Shown one piece after another: positions 20,972 through 34,535 of a stretch of DNA of 64,000 nucleotides; positions within the stretch are counted from its first letter, which is position 1; every line of letters begins with the position of its first letter. Source of the DNA: Epiperipatus broadwayi (lineage: Eukaryota; Onychophora; Udeonychophora; Euonychophora; Peripatidae). The stretch is taken from the NCBI GenBank assembly GCA_028023455.1, contig JAQFVV010006208.1, positions 9,472,963 to 9,536,962 of the forward strand, in the 5' to 3' direction. Under the pieces are notes generated by a model. The model did no database searches. It saw nothing but the letters and a program-made list of their open reading frames with translations, and was not told where the DNA came from. The translations under genes and the position numbers were made by a program.

Positions 20972-23900
20972 TATTACTTACGTAATCAATGTGCGTTTAA
21001 ATAAATTTATATTTCTAAGATTATAAATATAAAAATATATGTTATATGCAATATGCAAATATGTCCATGTATCAGGTGTTTATTTTAAAATTAAAACATT
21101 TCTATGATATAAGATTTTCTATTCACCCATTAGAGATATGAATATACATGCATCACACTCTATAATGTTAACGATTGAATTTAAGTTTCATTACAGGGAA
21201 GGGGGAAGATTTTTAGCTGTTATCATTATTATTTGAATGGAGTTAATTTTATTATTAATTATGTAAAGTTTCTATGTGTATTATTAATGATTGACCAATA
21301 ATAAATTTTAATTTTCTTTTTATCAAAAGAGGCATTTATATTTCTTAAGAGTTAATCATTGTCTTGTGAAGTTAGTTTAATCATGATCATCATTAATGAA
21401 TGTCACTCTTTAAGACATAGTTTAAATATAACAATATGTTGGTAAATAATTATCGATTGGTAAAAGATAAAAATTTGTGTTGTGAGTTAGTTTTAAAGCT
21501 GTAGCTGGAAGCATCATTATCATCATCATCATTATATTGATTAAAGGTCTAAATAAATATAATAAATGGCCATATATAAATAATGGTTCTTACTGTGTTT
21601 GTTTATTATTTATGAACCATCATAAGGAATAATGACTATCATCGAATGTCACTCAAGGTTTCGTAAATTGCCATGATAAATCTATAGTATTAAATATCAG
21701 CTAGTAAAAACTTATAATATTTTTAAATATGAACTTGAAAGAGTTATATGACAAGTTATTTGCACAACTAAAGAATAATAAGGATGTGTTGCTCTTAATA
21801 CAATTGCAAATGATATGGTTATAAAATGAAAAATCCTACACGTTATTATAAATATTGTACCAACTGAGGTTCAAACCCAGTAGAGTATATGCAAGTATCT
21901 AATGTAACTTTATCTAGGTTTAGATAGCCTAGTGGCATCCAGATATGCTGGATCATTTTCATTCCTGGATGATTTTCAATTAGTTACAAATGGGGAGATC
22001 TCTTTTTATTTAGTTACAATATATATATATTGTAAAGATCAGAAAGTATAGTTGCTTTAACCCAAACCAGAGAAATGGTTAAAGGGGGTTCGAACCTCAC
22101 CCACTCCTCTAGATTATAACTAAGTGACTTACTTCCTTAACCTCACAAGAATTAATTTTCTTAGTGCAGTCCAGAGGTCAGATAGAGACAAGACTCTTAG
22201 GAATCCTAGTATGTGATGATCAGGCTTACACATATACAATAATGAACATCTACAGCTTTGTTACAATTATAAATTATAGTTTATTGTTAATATAAGACTG
22301 TTTATATTTCATTTAATGGAATTATTTACAAATAACAAGAAGTACTTGTGTATGTACATAAGATTCAGTTGTAACTTCCAACTGTTGAAATAAAAGAAAA
22401 ATAAAGCATTTAGTATACATTATTAAACATAAGGATGAATTTGATTAGGTAGAGAGGAAGTGTGGAAATTGATCTGTGGTGTGAGAACATGGTAAAGTTA
22501 ACATGTCTAAACTAGCTAAACAAATTAACATGTCTAAACTAGCTAAACAAACTGGAGACTGACTTAAACATAGCCTCATTTATATGAATATATATATAAC
22601 CCCAATGAATCTTTAACAATAGATTGCATAGCAATGCACAGTTCATGTATCAACAGGCATAATTATAAAACAAAAGGGTAAGATTCAGTGTGGTATTGTG
22701 ATTTTGTATATATTTAAATGTGTGTCTCTTAAATATAGTAAAGTCTTTGATTAATGGATAGCTACTTCACCTCTAATTGATTATTAGAGAAAGGGACCTA
22801 TTCACCTAAGCATGACTTAGGTTCAGGAACAAAGTGTTTTGTGATATCTTAGTGTCCATTTTTCTTTACTGCCACTATAACAGGATTCACTATTCCAGGC
22901 AATTGATATATCGAGTATTCATGAGCTGGCTGGATGAAGTAATTCAAAAAAGCAATAAAAGAATGCAGAGACACGATGTCAAACGATCATAAATTTTAAA
23001 ACCTTATTTACATTAATATATAATACAATCCTGTATGTTACTATGCTAGAAATCCATTATACAATAACACAAAAAAAACCTCTTTAAAAGTCATTAAATT
23101 AACTTATATGCAGATATTATAACAGCATTTTACTTGTAGTGTGATTAATCAAGAATTATCATTATTTAACTAATTTATGCACATAGATTTCATAAATATT
23201 GATAGATAATTATATGAAATTTGCACTGTACCCCTTTCTTACAAAATATAAAAATATCAGACATTTATGTATACCACATCCCCCAATATGTATTTATTTA
23301 ATAAGCATTTGGTTTGATTAAGTATACATATGTATAATAATAATTGCAAGATACTTTTCTAAAAATATAAATGAAAAAATTTAATAGACGCATATATATG
23401 ATATGAATGTTTTTCTTAGTGTATTTATAAAATGAGTATAGAATTTAGTGAAACTAAGTGGCAATGTATTCTTTTCTTTCTCTTTAAAAAAAAATTAACA
23501 AAAAAAAAACCCACTGCAGAAGGTGAATGGAATTCTTACGAAAATCAAAATAAGTTTTACAAAATATTTAGAAACGACTTCGAGAGGTATGGACAACTTT
23601 TACAAAATATTTAGAAACGACTTCTGCCTTTATTATAGCGAGTGGGAGGGGGGGGGTAAAAATAAAAGTTTTAACTTATTTAAACTATCTTTCAGCTCCT
23701 TCCTTATATATATTCACATTACCAATGAAATAATAAATAAAAAAATCTTGTTCATTTTATATATATGTTAATGGTACGTCAATATATACATATAACGAGA
23801 AAAACAGACAGAATTAATTGATAGTTAGAATACATAACTTAACCCTTTTAAATATAGGTAAGGTACCATTAGTTAATATATATTAAGCAGAACGATAATA

Positions 23901-24434
23901 AAAAAATGACAAAAATAAAAGTTATCAGTAACTGAGACAAGCGTATATATATGGATTATGCTTTATAAGGGTGGCAAATTAAGAGACCATTTTTAGAGAC
24001 CTCATGATGCAATCATTCTTTCTTGATAGCTGTTATTATCTACTTCGTGGATGTGTGTGCTCATGTTTCCATTTAGATAGATAGGTCTTTCTTTCTGGCA
24101 GCAAAGGTAGGTAGTTTTTAAGTATGATTCTTTGGTCTTCTGCTGGCTTCATCTCTAGGACTCCCTCCAAGGACAGAAAATGCAGGAGGGTGGAGATAAA
24201 ACTTCCCTACTGAGGCATAACTTTTACAGAGATTTATGTATCAGTCCACACTTTAGAACAAGAAGATGATGATTTCTTGAACAAAGAAAACTTTAGTATT
24301 TCTACCTCTTAACTCTTTTTTTACATTAATTAATTAATTAATTAATTAATTGAAGTCTACCAATGTTTCGATTGTTTACCTGCTCTTATTGTTAAACAAA
24401 CAATTTTATATTACTTCATTTTTCTTAATGGATC
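20972..24434. other. A+T-rich spacer with two small tandem duplications
   Basis: Two short direct duplications are visible: ATTAACATGTCTAAACTAGC repeated around 22497-22552, and TTTTACAAAATATTTAGAAA repeated around 23555 and 23598. B-box-like strings occur near 21870 and 22086 (GGTTCGAACC) without a convincing tRNA-like body. A (TTAA)n run lies at about 24327-24351. No gene is recognised. Confidence 0.5.
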
Positions 24435-24772
24435 TTAAGTTAAATTTTTACTTAATCTATTTAGGGTTGTCTTTGAGCATTCCATCATGAGATTTTCAAT
24501 TGGATGGATGGTTGAAGAGTTGGAGTGTGGAGTAGATTGAAGCCTGTCCATTAAAATATGAGGATTGGCTATCTTAATATATATCTGAACATTTATAGCA
24601 TATATGTGTAGAGATGATAATCTGGACCAACTGATGATTGCTGATAGCATGAAATACGTATATTGGTGATTATTTATTTTTTCAACATATGTGTGTTCAA
24701 GTATATCAGTGTTATGAGATAGTGTGGAGAGTGGTGGGTCATGTGGAAGTCTGTGCTCATATACCCTATATA
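24435..24772 (+). mobile_element. Group 4 ribozyme repeat, single copy
   Basis: This is one plus-strand copy. It reads GTTGGAGTGTGGAGTAGATT, GAAGCCTGTCCATT, the hammerhead (24626-24667), then CATATGTGTGTTC and the tail. It ends where element copy A begins (24773). The arms of the inverted pairs at 6.4-7.0 and 59.9-60.5 kb are the same sequence. Confidence 0.75.
24626..24667 (+). ncRNA. Hammerhead ribozyme motif, group 4 (good copy)
   Basis: The order is ACCAA, CTGATGA, stem II hairpin (TGCT, loop, AGCA), GAAA, TACGTAT, A, TTGGT. The core nucleotides are all canonical. Stem I is ACCAA with TTGGT, five pairs. Stem III is A-U, U-A, A-U closed by CG, and the cleavage triplet is AUA. The 10.1-11.1 pair is U-U here and G-U in the other copies. 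It is read on the plus strand. I judge this one of the better candidates for activity in the window. Confidence 0.8.
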
Positions 24773-27700
24773 TTCTAACCTTGTCTTGTGCATCTTCACT
24801 TCCAGATAATATATGATATAAAATAAAATGGGTTCTATCTCAGTTAATAATTAATAACTAAAATATTCAGCATTAAAATTAAATTATTTCACTAGCTCAA
24901 ATTTAAAATACGAATAAGGTTCAGTTTATAAAAATAAATTAAATAAATATTTAATATTTTCATGAGACTTGAAGTGAAAATACAGGTGACAAAATAGATT
25001 ACATTGAGCCAATATCCCACAGGATACTACCTCAATGGCATAAGAACACTACCCCCTCCCCCCTTATTACTATTTCAAATAACAAACTCATAGTATTCTT
25101 ACGACTTTAATAACTTCTACTCACTAAGATTAAACTAATAATTAAATCTTAATCTTCTATTTAATAATAATCTAGCTCAATAAAATAATCTCAGGTTCAT
25201 AAAGTTTATTCTAAGTTAATTTAAAAATACGGTAGTAAAATATGAGAAGGGATTTTATGTCATAATCTACTACACTGAAACTAATAATAATAAATAATAA
25301 TAATATTCTTCATTGTTTAACTACTACTGGATATCTTTTCTTTTCATTATATTTTTATTACCATAATAAAATAATAAAATAATTTTATATAATCTTTTAC
25401 CTTCATGTAATAATATAATAAATATGTGGTAGCATATGATAATCTGATAAACAAAGGATGTGTGGCAACTGATAGCATATAATTCAGTATACTATTGTGA
25501 TAACTGATTTATGACCAATAAAACAATGTAAAATGATAATTATTTAATTAAAAGAATACCAATAAAATATTTGAAATTCTTAAAATACTTTTCTGTTTAT
25601 CTTTTTGTGCAAAATTATATTTTTGTTTCAATTGTTATGAATATATCATGATTTCATGCCGTGAAGTGGAGAAATAAACAATCCAGACACAAAAAATTTT
25701 AAAAAACAAATTTTAACAAAATTTATTAACAACAACAAATAAAATAAACAATTTATGTACACTATTTACAATGGATATCCTTATTTTAATCTTACATTTT
25801 TATCTACTAAGTTATATAAAAATAGTTTATAGTTTAGTTATATCTTTATTTATACTTAAGACAAAATAATAATAAAAATGTTACCATTTGGTTTCTCATT
25901 ATGGTTAACTTATTATAAATATATTTACTTATTAGCAGAATATTTCATCATTAATATTATTAAACTATCTTATTTTAAAAAAAAAAATTCATAGGAAAAC
26001 ATTCTACAGAAAAAAAAATTAACTTTATAATGAGTATGGATTTCTCAAAATATTAAAAAAATTTTCATCTTGCAAAGTCAAAGATGTTACATAAAATATT
26101 CATCCAAAATTCAGTACTAGATTTTAGTGTTTTATCACACGATGTTTACTAATCATATTATATTCTTATTTAGCCTTACTTTAGTATGATATAAGTGTAA
26201 TAATCAATATATTCCTGTTATTCAATAAACAAAAAATATACTATGCATATTGTTTATATAATTTACATTGTACTATTGTATTTTAAAAATATGCAATACT
26301 TATTTTTCTCTTTAAAAAAAATAATAATAAAGCATTCAAAAATAATTAACATTTTAAAGAAAATATCTTGTTTAGATACTCTGTTTTAAAAATTTATATT
26401 TCATTTCCGAAAATAAATTCAAAATATATTCTATGATTCCTTTCTTTCCCTTAGGATACTTTGGACCTTCAATTTCAAGTTATAAATTCTATTCCTTCTA
26501 AGCAAATAAACCAATCTTATACAAAACGATAGTATAACCTAAGTTCTAAATTATTTATCATTTCTTTTCAAAATATCTACTGAACGATGTAGTTACATAA
26601 AATAAAGATAGGGAAACAGATATATAGGATTTAAGGAAGAAAGCTAGAGTATCACTCTAAATATATCCCAATAAATCATGGCACAGTGCAAAGAGGTATG
26701 ACCTTTACCTGTCTAATAACCTCTAATACATGAACGATGTTAAAGCTACTTCTTCAGCTTTATTTAAAACAGCAAATATTTAAAGACATATAAAACACTG
26801 TCCAAATAAAATGTGTATCAGTCATAGGGCTTTGTTAACTATGCTGATATTCACATAAAGACTAAATATTATTTTTATTCCTTATCATATCCTATTTTTT
26901 TAAAAAAATACATCATCTTGGTTTCCTGCTAACTATAGTACTTCCAAGCCACTATCTCAACATTAATTCTCAAGATTTTTCCACATCTTACATCGATAAA
27001 TAACTATCTGCATTTACAAAACAATAAATAAAATTCATTGATAGTTTAAAACAATTTCACTATTCCATAAGAAAAGTTTGCTTACTTCATTATTCTATAT
27101 ATTTAATCATACACAATCTACTTAGACAATACTTTAATATCCAATAACATGAAAGTTCTAAAAGAATCACATAATTATTTGGTATTATGTTGGATTATAT
27201 CACTAATATATATAAAAAAAATAATCGTCGTATGCATATTTTCAAATCAATCCTATCTCATAATGTTTTTTTAAAATGTTGTATGAAAATGCGTTACATA
27301 TAATTAAAACTTTTACACTTCATTCTTAGATTCATAGATGATCTAAAGAAAACAAAAATATACATTATAAATTATTAATAGTTATTATTATTACCAAATA
27401 ACCCTTTTTATCTGGTCATCATTTTTAGTAGGCTTCTTCCATCCACTGGATATAGAAAAACATTGCATACATAAATGAAAAGACACATCCATACGTTTTA
27501 TTTAAAAATATTCTTATCTAAATTATTAGATTATATTATAAATTTTATGTTATTAACAAATTAATGTTTTATGTTTTCCTAATCTTATAAATAGAAAAAT
27601 TTACATTTAACTAAGTTAGTAAAATAAAAATTTAAAACTATAATTACGTCTTCACTTGACCATAGTTCATGATAAAATCCAAAAATGTTTATTATTTTCT

Positions 27701-28126
27701 CTAGAGTTTTAAAATGTTCTCCTCCAAGCGTGTTAAAGTTTAAAAATAAAAAATAATTATTAATCCATTTAGTAAAATTTATAGAAAATAATCCTAGGTC
27801 TTTACTGTTCAGAATGAAAATTATTAAACTGTAATATTAAAGAATTATTCCCACGAAGTTTATTCAATATTCTCTGATGCATCATTCTGTTCAATTGAAC
27901 TTAAGTTATCCGGTAAACTTTTACACAATATTTGTATTTTCATGGATCCATCCTTTATTTATCTACTATATGTTCATTTTTTTTTTTTATATAGGTTTTA
28001 TTTCTTAATAAGTTCTTTTTACTTCTTGTAAAATATATATTTAAAAAAAAATGTTTTCCTTCAAAAAGGACTAAACATTCTATTTCTTTCATTATATTTT
28101 ATGATAACTCATACGATATAAATATC

Positions 28127-28468
28127 TTATTCTTTTTTTAAAAAAAAACTCCTGGATAAGCTTATAAATAATGCATCACAAAATTTTTTTAGACGGCAAA
28201 TAGTATTCTGTTTAAGCTTCCAGCATAATGTCCGAATTATTTTTATATGAGTTAAAATAATCCTCCGGTTGAGCATAAATAAAGCTGTATTATAATTTAA
28301 ACATATTTTATTTCGTAGTATATCCATTTCTATTGTGTAGTCTAGGTTAAACTTCAGATAAAATAATCCTGGCAAGTAACTTTTAAAAATTAGAAAATCA
28401 TTTTCACGAAGTTCCCAAATATATATTTTTTTAAACTCTCTTTTGCAAAATACTTTTAAAAATATCAA
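28127..28468 (-). pseudogene. Decayed ORF of the unidentified element, copy A
   Basis: This frame of 113 codons begins about 130 bp downstream of the TATA-like box of copy A. It contains ELRENDFLIFKSYLPGLF and NTALFMLNRRIILTHIKIIR. The matching places in copy C (STALFMLNQKLIIVTQRNII) and copy B (DTALLIFHRRTVLVHIKT) keep the same pattern of residues, so this was once a real protein. No known domain is recognised. The high A+T content and the stops around it show long decay. Confidence 0.5.
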
Positions 28469-28589
28469 TTAGTTTTTTGCAAATAAAACTATAAGAAAGT
28501 ATTAAAAAAATTGACTAAAATAAAATTTTAAAGTACTATCTCTTCGATAGCTACTAATATACCTTTCTCTGGTTTCAATACATCATTCA

Positions 28590-28665
28590 TCTCCACTTAT
28601 ATCCCCGTGCAATTCATATTTATAGTCTGTAAGAATACCTCATTTGATTGGTTGATTCTTACTTT
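28590..28665 (-). promoter_or_regulatory. CCAAT and TATA block of the element, copy A
   Basis: On the minus strand AACCAATCAAATGAGG is followed after about 15 bp by ACTATAAATATGAATTGC and then a GC-rich start region (CACGGGG). The same block is kept in copy B at 46560-46625 on the plus strand. In copy C the CCAAT part is kept and the TATA part is changed. It fits an RNA polymerase II promoter. Confidence 0.5.
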
Positions 28666-29556
28666 AACTTGAGAACAAATTTACATATTTTCAGTTTATA
28701 GCAGAATTATATTTGAAAATAAAAAACTATGACGTAATGAACCTAAAACATTATTTAAAATATTACTTTTAAATGAATTATTATTTTATTAAAACTAACT
28801 TATTCCATTTATCTATTTTTATTTAAACAAAATATTTAATTTTTTTTTTAACTGTATTCGTCTTTATTACATTATTTAAAACATTACATACAATAGTTAA
28901 CTTAATATTTATTATTATTTGCTAGGTGACAATTCCATCCAATTCTATAATATAACTTTTAAAATATTTTAAACTTTGTTATTAATTCAAACAAGCGTGT
29001 GTGTGAAAGTATTAGTATACAAGTCACATGATTAATAACTTTGACAGACGATTTTCAATCTATTTCTCTGCCTAGACTAATAAAATTGATACCCTTATTA
29101 TATTATATAAATAATTATAAAAAAATTTGGAAGAACAATTTAGAAAATATAGAATTAAATACAATTTTCACCATCATAAAGTTTATACTTAAAATATATG
29201 ATATTAATTTTGACTATTAAATATGATTATAAATTTAAACATAGCATTTATTAACTATAAGTTTTAAACTATTAAAATCGAATTTTTTAAATATACTTTT
29301 AATATTTATAGCTGAGTTATTTATTATGGCCAGCTTTTACAACCATATGCAACAATATTTAAAGCTTTACATAACTATTTTTTAATGATTCATTATAATT
29401 TTATATACTACGTATTTTCTTTAGCTTCAAATTGTACTTTAAAAATATAATCGACAAACTATAATTAATGTATTAAAAGAACATATTCTAAAATTTAAAA
29501 TTTTTAGTAATTGACTGTTATGAATTATTACTGACCTATAGAAAAGGGCACAATAT

Positions 29557-30585
29557 TAATCTATTTAAAGTGCATTACCTAATTTCTTTCTCTGCTGATG
29601 CAATACCTTTTTATCTTTTCTGATGAAATAAGTTATTTTACTTTAAACTATTTTCTATAATTTCTAAATTATATACATTTAAATTCCCTTTATAATTTAC
29701 AATTTATTTTAATATTATATACACACATTTATCATTAATCATTTGTTTTAATATCCATTCACTGTGGTTGGCTTTATGGTCTGTGGTTAAATAAGTAGGG
29801 AATGGTGAACCACGTATATATATATATATATGGCTATATTTATATGCTTCAATATATATGCTATTACCAGTAGCATTTTACAGTTAAAATTTAAATTAAT
29901 ATTAATGTCTAAATTCAAAATATAAATCTTTAAATGTGATTGGTCAACTTTTACAATTTGCATATACATACTTATAAAATATATCTTCTTGATATTTTTG
30001 AAATTATTTTCTATATGTGGAATAAAAATGATATCAAAACAAATTTCCATCGCTTAATACCATGATGATCTGAAACATATACTTGGGTCTAGATTTGACA
30101 TTAACAGTCACATAATTTTCTATGCAATATCCATATTCATGAATTCTCTTTTTTCCAAAGCATATTACATTTATGCATATAAGATTACCTGCATCATTAC
30201 CCTACTTTATACATAATGTTTCCCTTATTGACCTTGCTAACAGTGTCTTTTCCGTTAAACTTTTCTTCTCAAATTATGTTGATAAATGCAAAATTATTAA
30301 AATTACATTTTAGGGAAAGTCACATTGTGACAAAATTTGTATCATCTACTAATGCTCTTATTTGATATGTAATTTGTGTTTATTTAAAAAACTAATTTAA
30401 AATTTTAGTTATATTTTTATCAAAAGATGGAGCCACATAAAAGCAAAACAAAGAATTTATATCAGTATATTTGTACAAAAGATGGGATGATTGTGTTAGG
30501 AGGATTGTTGAGTGTTATAGTGGTAAGGGATGGGATAAAAAATATATTTATTAATAAAGAATAGGGAGTTAGAAAGATGGAGAAC
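29557..30585. other. A+T-rich spacer, nothing recognised
   Basis: A short (TA)n run lies near 29815. No repeat family of the window and no convincing reading frame is present. Confidence 0.5.
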
Positions 30586-31010
30586 TAGTATGAAGAGTAA
30601 AAAGAGTTTAAATATATATAGAAATAAACAGAATATTAGATGTGAGTTAATATATGATAATAGTAAGGAAAGTAGTTTATTGTTTAAGGCTCGAACAGGA
30701 TCTTTAGCAACAAGAGAATATACATGTAAATGGAAAAATATGGGTGATTTAGTCTGTAAATTATGTAAGGAAGGAATATAAAATATTAGGCATTTGTTAA
30801 TTAAATGCAAAGGATTGAAAGCAGAAAGGGTACAAATAATGAAGTTATGGAAGCATAAATATGAAAAAAGTGATTATACAAAAAATGGGTTATTGTTTTT
30901 TATGTTGGGTTTGGGAAAAGATAAGGGGGATTTATATATAAAGGCCATAGAGTTGACAAAGATTATGTTGTGGAAATGAGATGGAGCAGAATATGGAAAA
31001 ACTTAGACTG
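30586..31010 (+). pseudogene. LINE ORF2 C-terminal fragment
   Basis: The plus strand reads ESSLLFKARTGSLATREYTC, then LVCKLCKEGI, a stop, and NIRHLLIKCKGLKAERVQIM. Together this gives the C-x2-C-x7-H-x4-C pattern found after LINE reverse transcriptases, here cut by one in-frame stop near 30780. The downstream part is LWKHKYEKSDY to TKIMLWK. This is a different LINE family from those at 14, 37 and 41 kb. Confidence 0.65.
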
Positions 31011-31354
31011 GGGAATGTAAAATAAAGTGGCTAACAGGTTTCTCTGGGCATAATTGCTGAGAGATTCTTGACTTCATTTAAGGAGAAGCTACAGTACATC
31101 ACATTACATTTATGACTTCAATTTTTTTTGTTTTAAGTGGATTTTTTTTTCTGTCAGACACTTCTAAATCATCACATATTTATACAATTTAAGGAAACAC
31201 TTTTTAAACATGAATTATAGTTACTTTTTATTAAAAATTTATTATACATAAGAATTATAGCGTTAATTATTTCAATTTCTTAAAATTTATAACATAGACA
31301 TTAATTATTTTACTGATTAAAAAAATAGCACATTTTCAAACCTTTTTATGAATT
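31011..31354. other. A+T-rich spacer before the hAT transposon
   Basis: No feature is recognised in this stretch. Confidence 0.5.
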
Positions 31355-32169
31355 CTATAAAGCAGTGTTTTTCAACTGCCGGTCCATGAAAAATTTTATG
31401 AAAATATTCTTAATTTGACAATTACAAAATATATTCCAAAACTAATTTTCAATGAAAATAAATCTATTTTAACATGCCCCCGATCTCATACAGGTTCTGC
31501 CATATTATACAATTTGTACCAATAGTCAGATCTCACAAAATGATACATTTTTAAATAACTAATAGTTTTGAATTTTTGTTTTTTTTTTAATTTTAATTCT
31601 ATAAAATTGAGAGAAACAAAATTCAGTGCTATATTTATTAGTTATTTATTATAACACAATTAAAGTATAATGGAGAAATAGTAAAATGCAAAGCTTAAAT
31701 TAAATATTATTTTTAAAGAAATTTTTTTTAAATAATTTGTAATGATAAAAAAAATATTCGAATATTTAGTAAACTGTTTAAATGAATTACTTTGTTTTTT
31801 TTTAAATAAACCAAAAAAACTTTCTTTAGTCGTATTAAAAAGTTACACTAAAAACAAAATAATACCACCTTAAAGTCATATCACTGTTAAAACAAAGCTG
31901 GAGAAATAACATTTTAAACTAAATTGGTTGGAAGCATTTGCATGCATTTTTATACATTATAAAATTATATATTTAACAAGGATTTGATGAATCTAAATGT
32001 TAAAAATTATATATAAAATATCAATATAATAATTTTAGCCTTTAATAAAATGAAAACAATGAGGCATGATATAATTATTTATTTTTTTAAATAAGAATTT
32101 AACCTCTCAAGAAAAATAAAATGAAACTAAAATTGGGAGGCGCAAGAAAAAAGAAAAAAATCTTGCTTC

Positions 32170-32520
32170 TTTAGATGTTACAATGAGTAATAAATGGATG
32201 TCAGAAGTCTTGTGCATAAAATACCCATCTAGTGCTTACTCATCCAATATCCCCAAACTAGTTTCTGGCTTATGGCCTTCATCAGTGAGGAGCCTTGGAT
32301 CTGAGAGCACTGCACCTAGATTTGATGAAGGCCATAAGTCAGAAACTAGTCTGGGGATATTGGATGAGTAAGCACTAGATGGGGATTTTATGCACAAGCC
32401 TTCTGGTATCCATTGATTAATCTGTCTTGCTTAGAGTGGCACTACTGTATGGAGAAAGTTTTGCCTATTTTAACAACAGTTATGAGCAAGCATGGAAGAT
32501 AGTGATCATGTGATGTTTTA
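32170..32520. mobile_element. Group 1 ribozyme repeat, foldback, nested in the hAT
   Basis: Two inverted copies of the group 1 repeat meet near 32315. The left copy has the whole ribozyme on the minus strand; the right copy lacks the first bases of its CTGATGA block. The arms share CTTGTGCATAAAATACCCAT, CTAGTGCTTACTCATCCAAT and their mirrors. It lies before the first recognisable transposase residue. Confidence 0.75.
32250..32291 (-). ncRNA. Hammerhead motif, group 1 (cleavage triplet changed)
   Basis: On the minus strand: TCCTCA, CTGATGA, AGGCCATAAGCCA, GAAA, C-TA-G, TT, TGGGGA. All core positions fit, and stem I pairs over six positions with one G-U. The base at the cleavage position is T in place of C (GUU), which hammerheads tolerate with a lower rate. 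Stem II is GGC with GCC after an A-A mismatch. Confidence 0.7.
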
Positions 32521-32943
32521 AGGTTTAAAGATTTATTCTTTGGCTTAAAACAACAGAACAAGATGTACATCAGATGCATGTGATCTAAGATGGTATTTGA
32601 TCTTTAAATGCAATGAAACCAAAAATGTTATAATATTTGAAGTAAAAACATTCAGAATTAGGAAAAAATCCTTGGAATATTTTAAATGTAAAGCAAGAAT
32701 TTGTTTAACAGAAAAAAAACATTTAACCACTTTTGTTTGGGAATAAATTTCTATAAAAATCTTCATATTTAGGAGCACTATGGATTGCTAAAACCAAAAA
32801 ATCATTTACTGTTGCAGAAACTTTAATAAAATGAATTTTACTAAATATTGGTTTAGAAATGTTTGAATTATTAGCTGCTAATAAAATCAGATCAATACCT
32901 CTTTCTAATGGTACTATTGAAAGGTAAATTGCTACAATGTCAG

Positions 32944-33589
32944 AAAACATAGAACATATATATATATATATATTGCTTATAACAGTTCCTTCATATACAC
33001 TTCAATGCAAACAAATTTTCTTAAAAACTTCTTTATTTTCCTTACAGTTTCAACTGTCCAGCAGTCTTCATCAGAGCTACAATATTTGAGTAAGATAAAT
33101 ACATAACCATCATTTCACACACATATATAAAATACATAACCATCATTTTACATATATATATATAATACACATATATATCAAAATATACACATATATTCCC
33201 TTCATACATTTACATATATAGATCTATATCACCCCTAGACATATATATAAATTCCATACCTACTTCTATATATACATATGCATATCCAAATATATACACA
33301 TACATGTTTTAAACATACATATATATATATATATATATACAGATACACATACACCCATAGACATATATATATACACAAATCCACATATATATTTATAAAT
33401 ACACATCCATATGTATACTCAACTTACATATAAATTACACATATATAAAAAAAACTAAGGAAAATAAAGAAGTTTTTAAGAAAATTTGTTTGCATTGAAG
33501 TGTATATGAAAGAACTGTTATAAGCAATATATATATATATATGCAAAGAACGTGAAAGAGAAGAATAAGAGAATATAAAACATAGAACA
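32944..33589. mobile_element. 620-bp foldback insertion with 13-bp target duplication
   Basis: The insert (32957-33576) is flanked by AAAACATAGAACA at 32944-32956 and 33577-33589. Removing one copy and the insert restores the transposase reading MSENIEQLV, which confirms the borders. Inside, arms of about 71 bp mirror each other: TTGCTTATAACAG at 32973 and CTGTTATAAGCAA ending at 33527. The right arm holds AATAAA on the plus strand. Next to the left arm, the minus strand reads CTGATGA, a stem and GAAAC, but no cleavage triplet follows. The middle is TA and CA repeats. Confidence 0.8.
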
Positions 33590-34334
33590 GCTAGTAACAA
33601 GATTATGGAATCAAAAATATTTGTAATTCAAAGTGATGAATCATCTGATATTTCCAAAAAAATATTATTAATCTGTTGCATTAAATATATTGACTTTATT
33701 TCTGAAGACATCAAGGAAGAATTTTTGTGTTGTGTGAAACTATCTTCACGCGTAACCAACATTGAAATTTTTGATATGTCAAATTCTTACGTTAACAAAC
33801 ATGATTTGCATTGGAAGGTTTATGTACTGATGGAGTGGATAGTTTGGTGAGTAAGAACTGTGGTGTTACTAAAAAAATACACATTGCATAGTACATCAGC
33901 AACGTGTAACAGCTAAAAGTCTATCACCAGGATTAAAGGAAGTCTTGACTGAATCTATAAAACCCCATACAAAAGAAATTTGAATTCCAGACTATTTGCA
34001 CACTCTATCAAAATGTTGAAGCAGAACATAAGGAATTATTACTTTATACTAAGTCAGATGGCTCGCTTGAAATAAAATGCAAAGCAGGCTATTTGAATTA
34101 AGAACAGAAATAGAAATATTCTTGGTTAGAAAAAGAATCATTTGCAAATTATTTTTATGAAACTGAATGAAATGCAAACCTAGTTTAATTAAGTGTAGTC
34201 ATTTAAATTTAAGCCCACAGAAAAGTGGGAAGAATATATGTCATTTATATTATAAAATTGATGAGTTTAAAAAACAAATTCAATTTTGATTGGATAGAGT
34301 AAAAGAAAGTAATTGTACTGTATTTATTACTTAT

Positions 34335-34535
34335 GATTTTCACATGATCACCATTTTTTATGCTTGCTCATAACTTTTATTAAACAGGAAAAACTCTCCA
34401 TACAGTAGTGCCACTCAGTGCAAGCCAGAGTAATCAATAGGGATTTTGTACACAAGCCTTCTGGCATCCATTGATTACTCTGGCTTGCACTGAATGGCAC
34501 TATTGTATGGAGAGTTTTGCCTGTTTATTACTTAG
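34335..34535. mobile_element. Group 1 repeat ends only, short foldback inside the hAT
   Basis: Two inverted end segments of group 1 (AACTCTCCATACAGTAGTGC and its mirror GCACTATTGTATGGAGAGTT) meet with only about 20 bp between them. The ribozyme region is deleted. It interrupts the transposase between pieces 2 and 3. Confidence 0.7.

Larger units (their letters stand above)
24773..29556 (-). mobile_element. Unidentified element of about 5 kb, copy A
   Basis: The same sequence occurs as copy B (45596-51050, opposite orientation) and copy C (51237-55857, same orientation). Its ends are TTCTAACC and GGGCACAATAT, and they abut TA-rich runs in B and C. Read on the minus strand, a promoter-like block near 28590-28660 has CCAATCAAAT about 25 bp before ACTATAAATATG, and a decayed frame follows. 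There are no LTRs and no clear terminal inverted repeats. A and B are more alike than either is to C. I cannot assign a class. Confidence 0.75.

Noticed and set aside
22080-22115. Another tRNA-derived SINE from the GGTTCGAACC string
   Set aside because: No A box at the right distance, no tRNA-like fold, and no second copy in the window.
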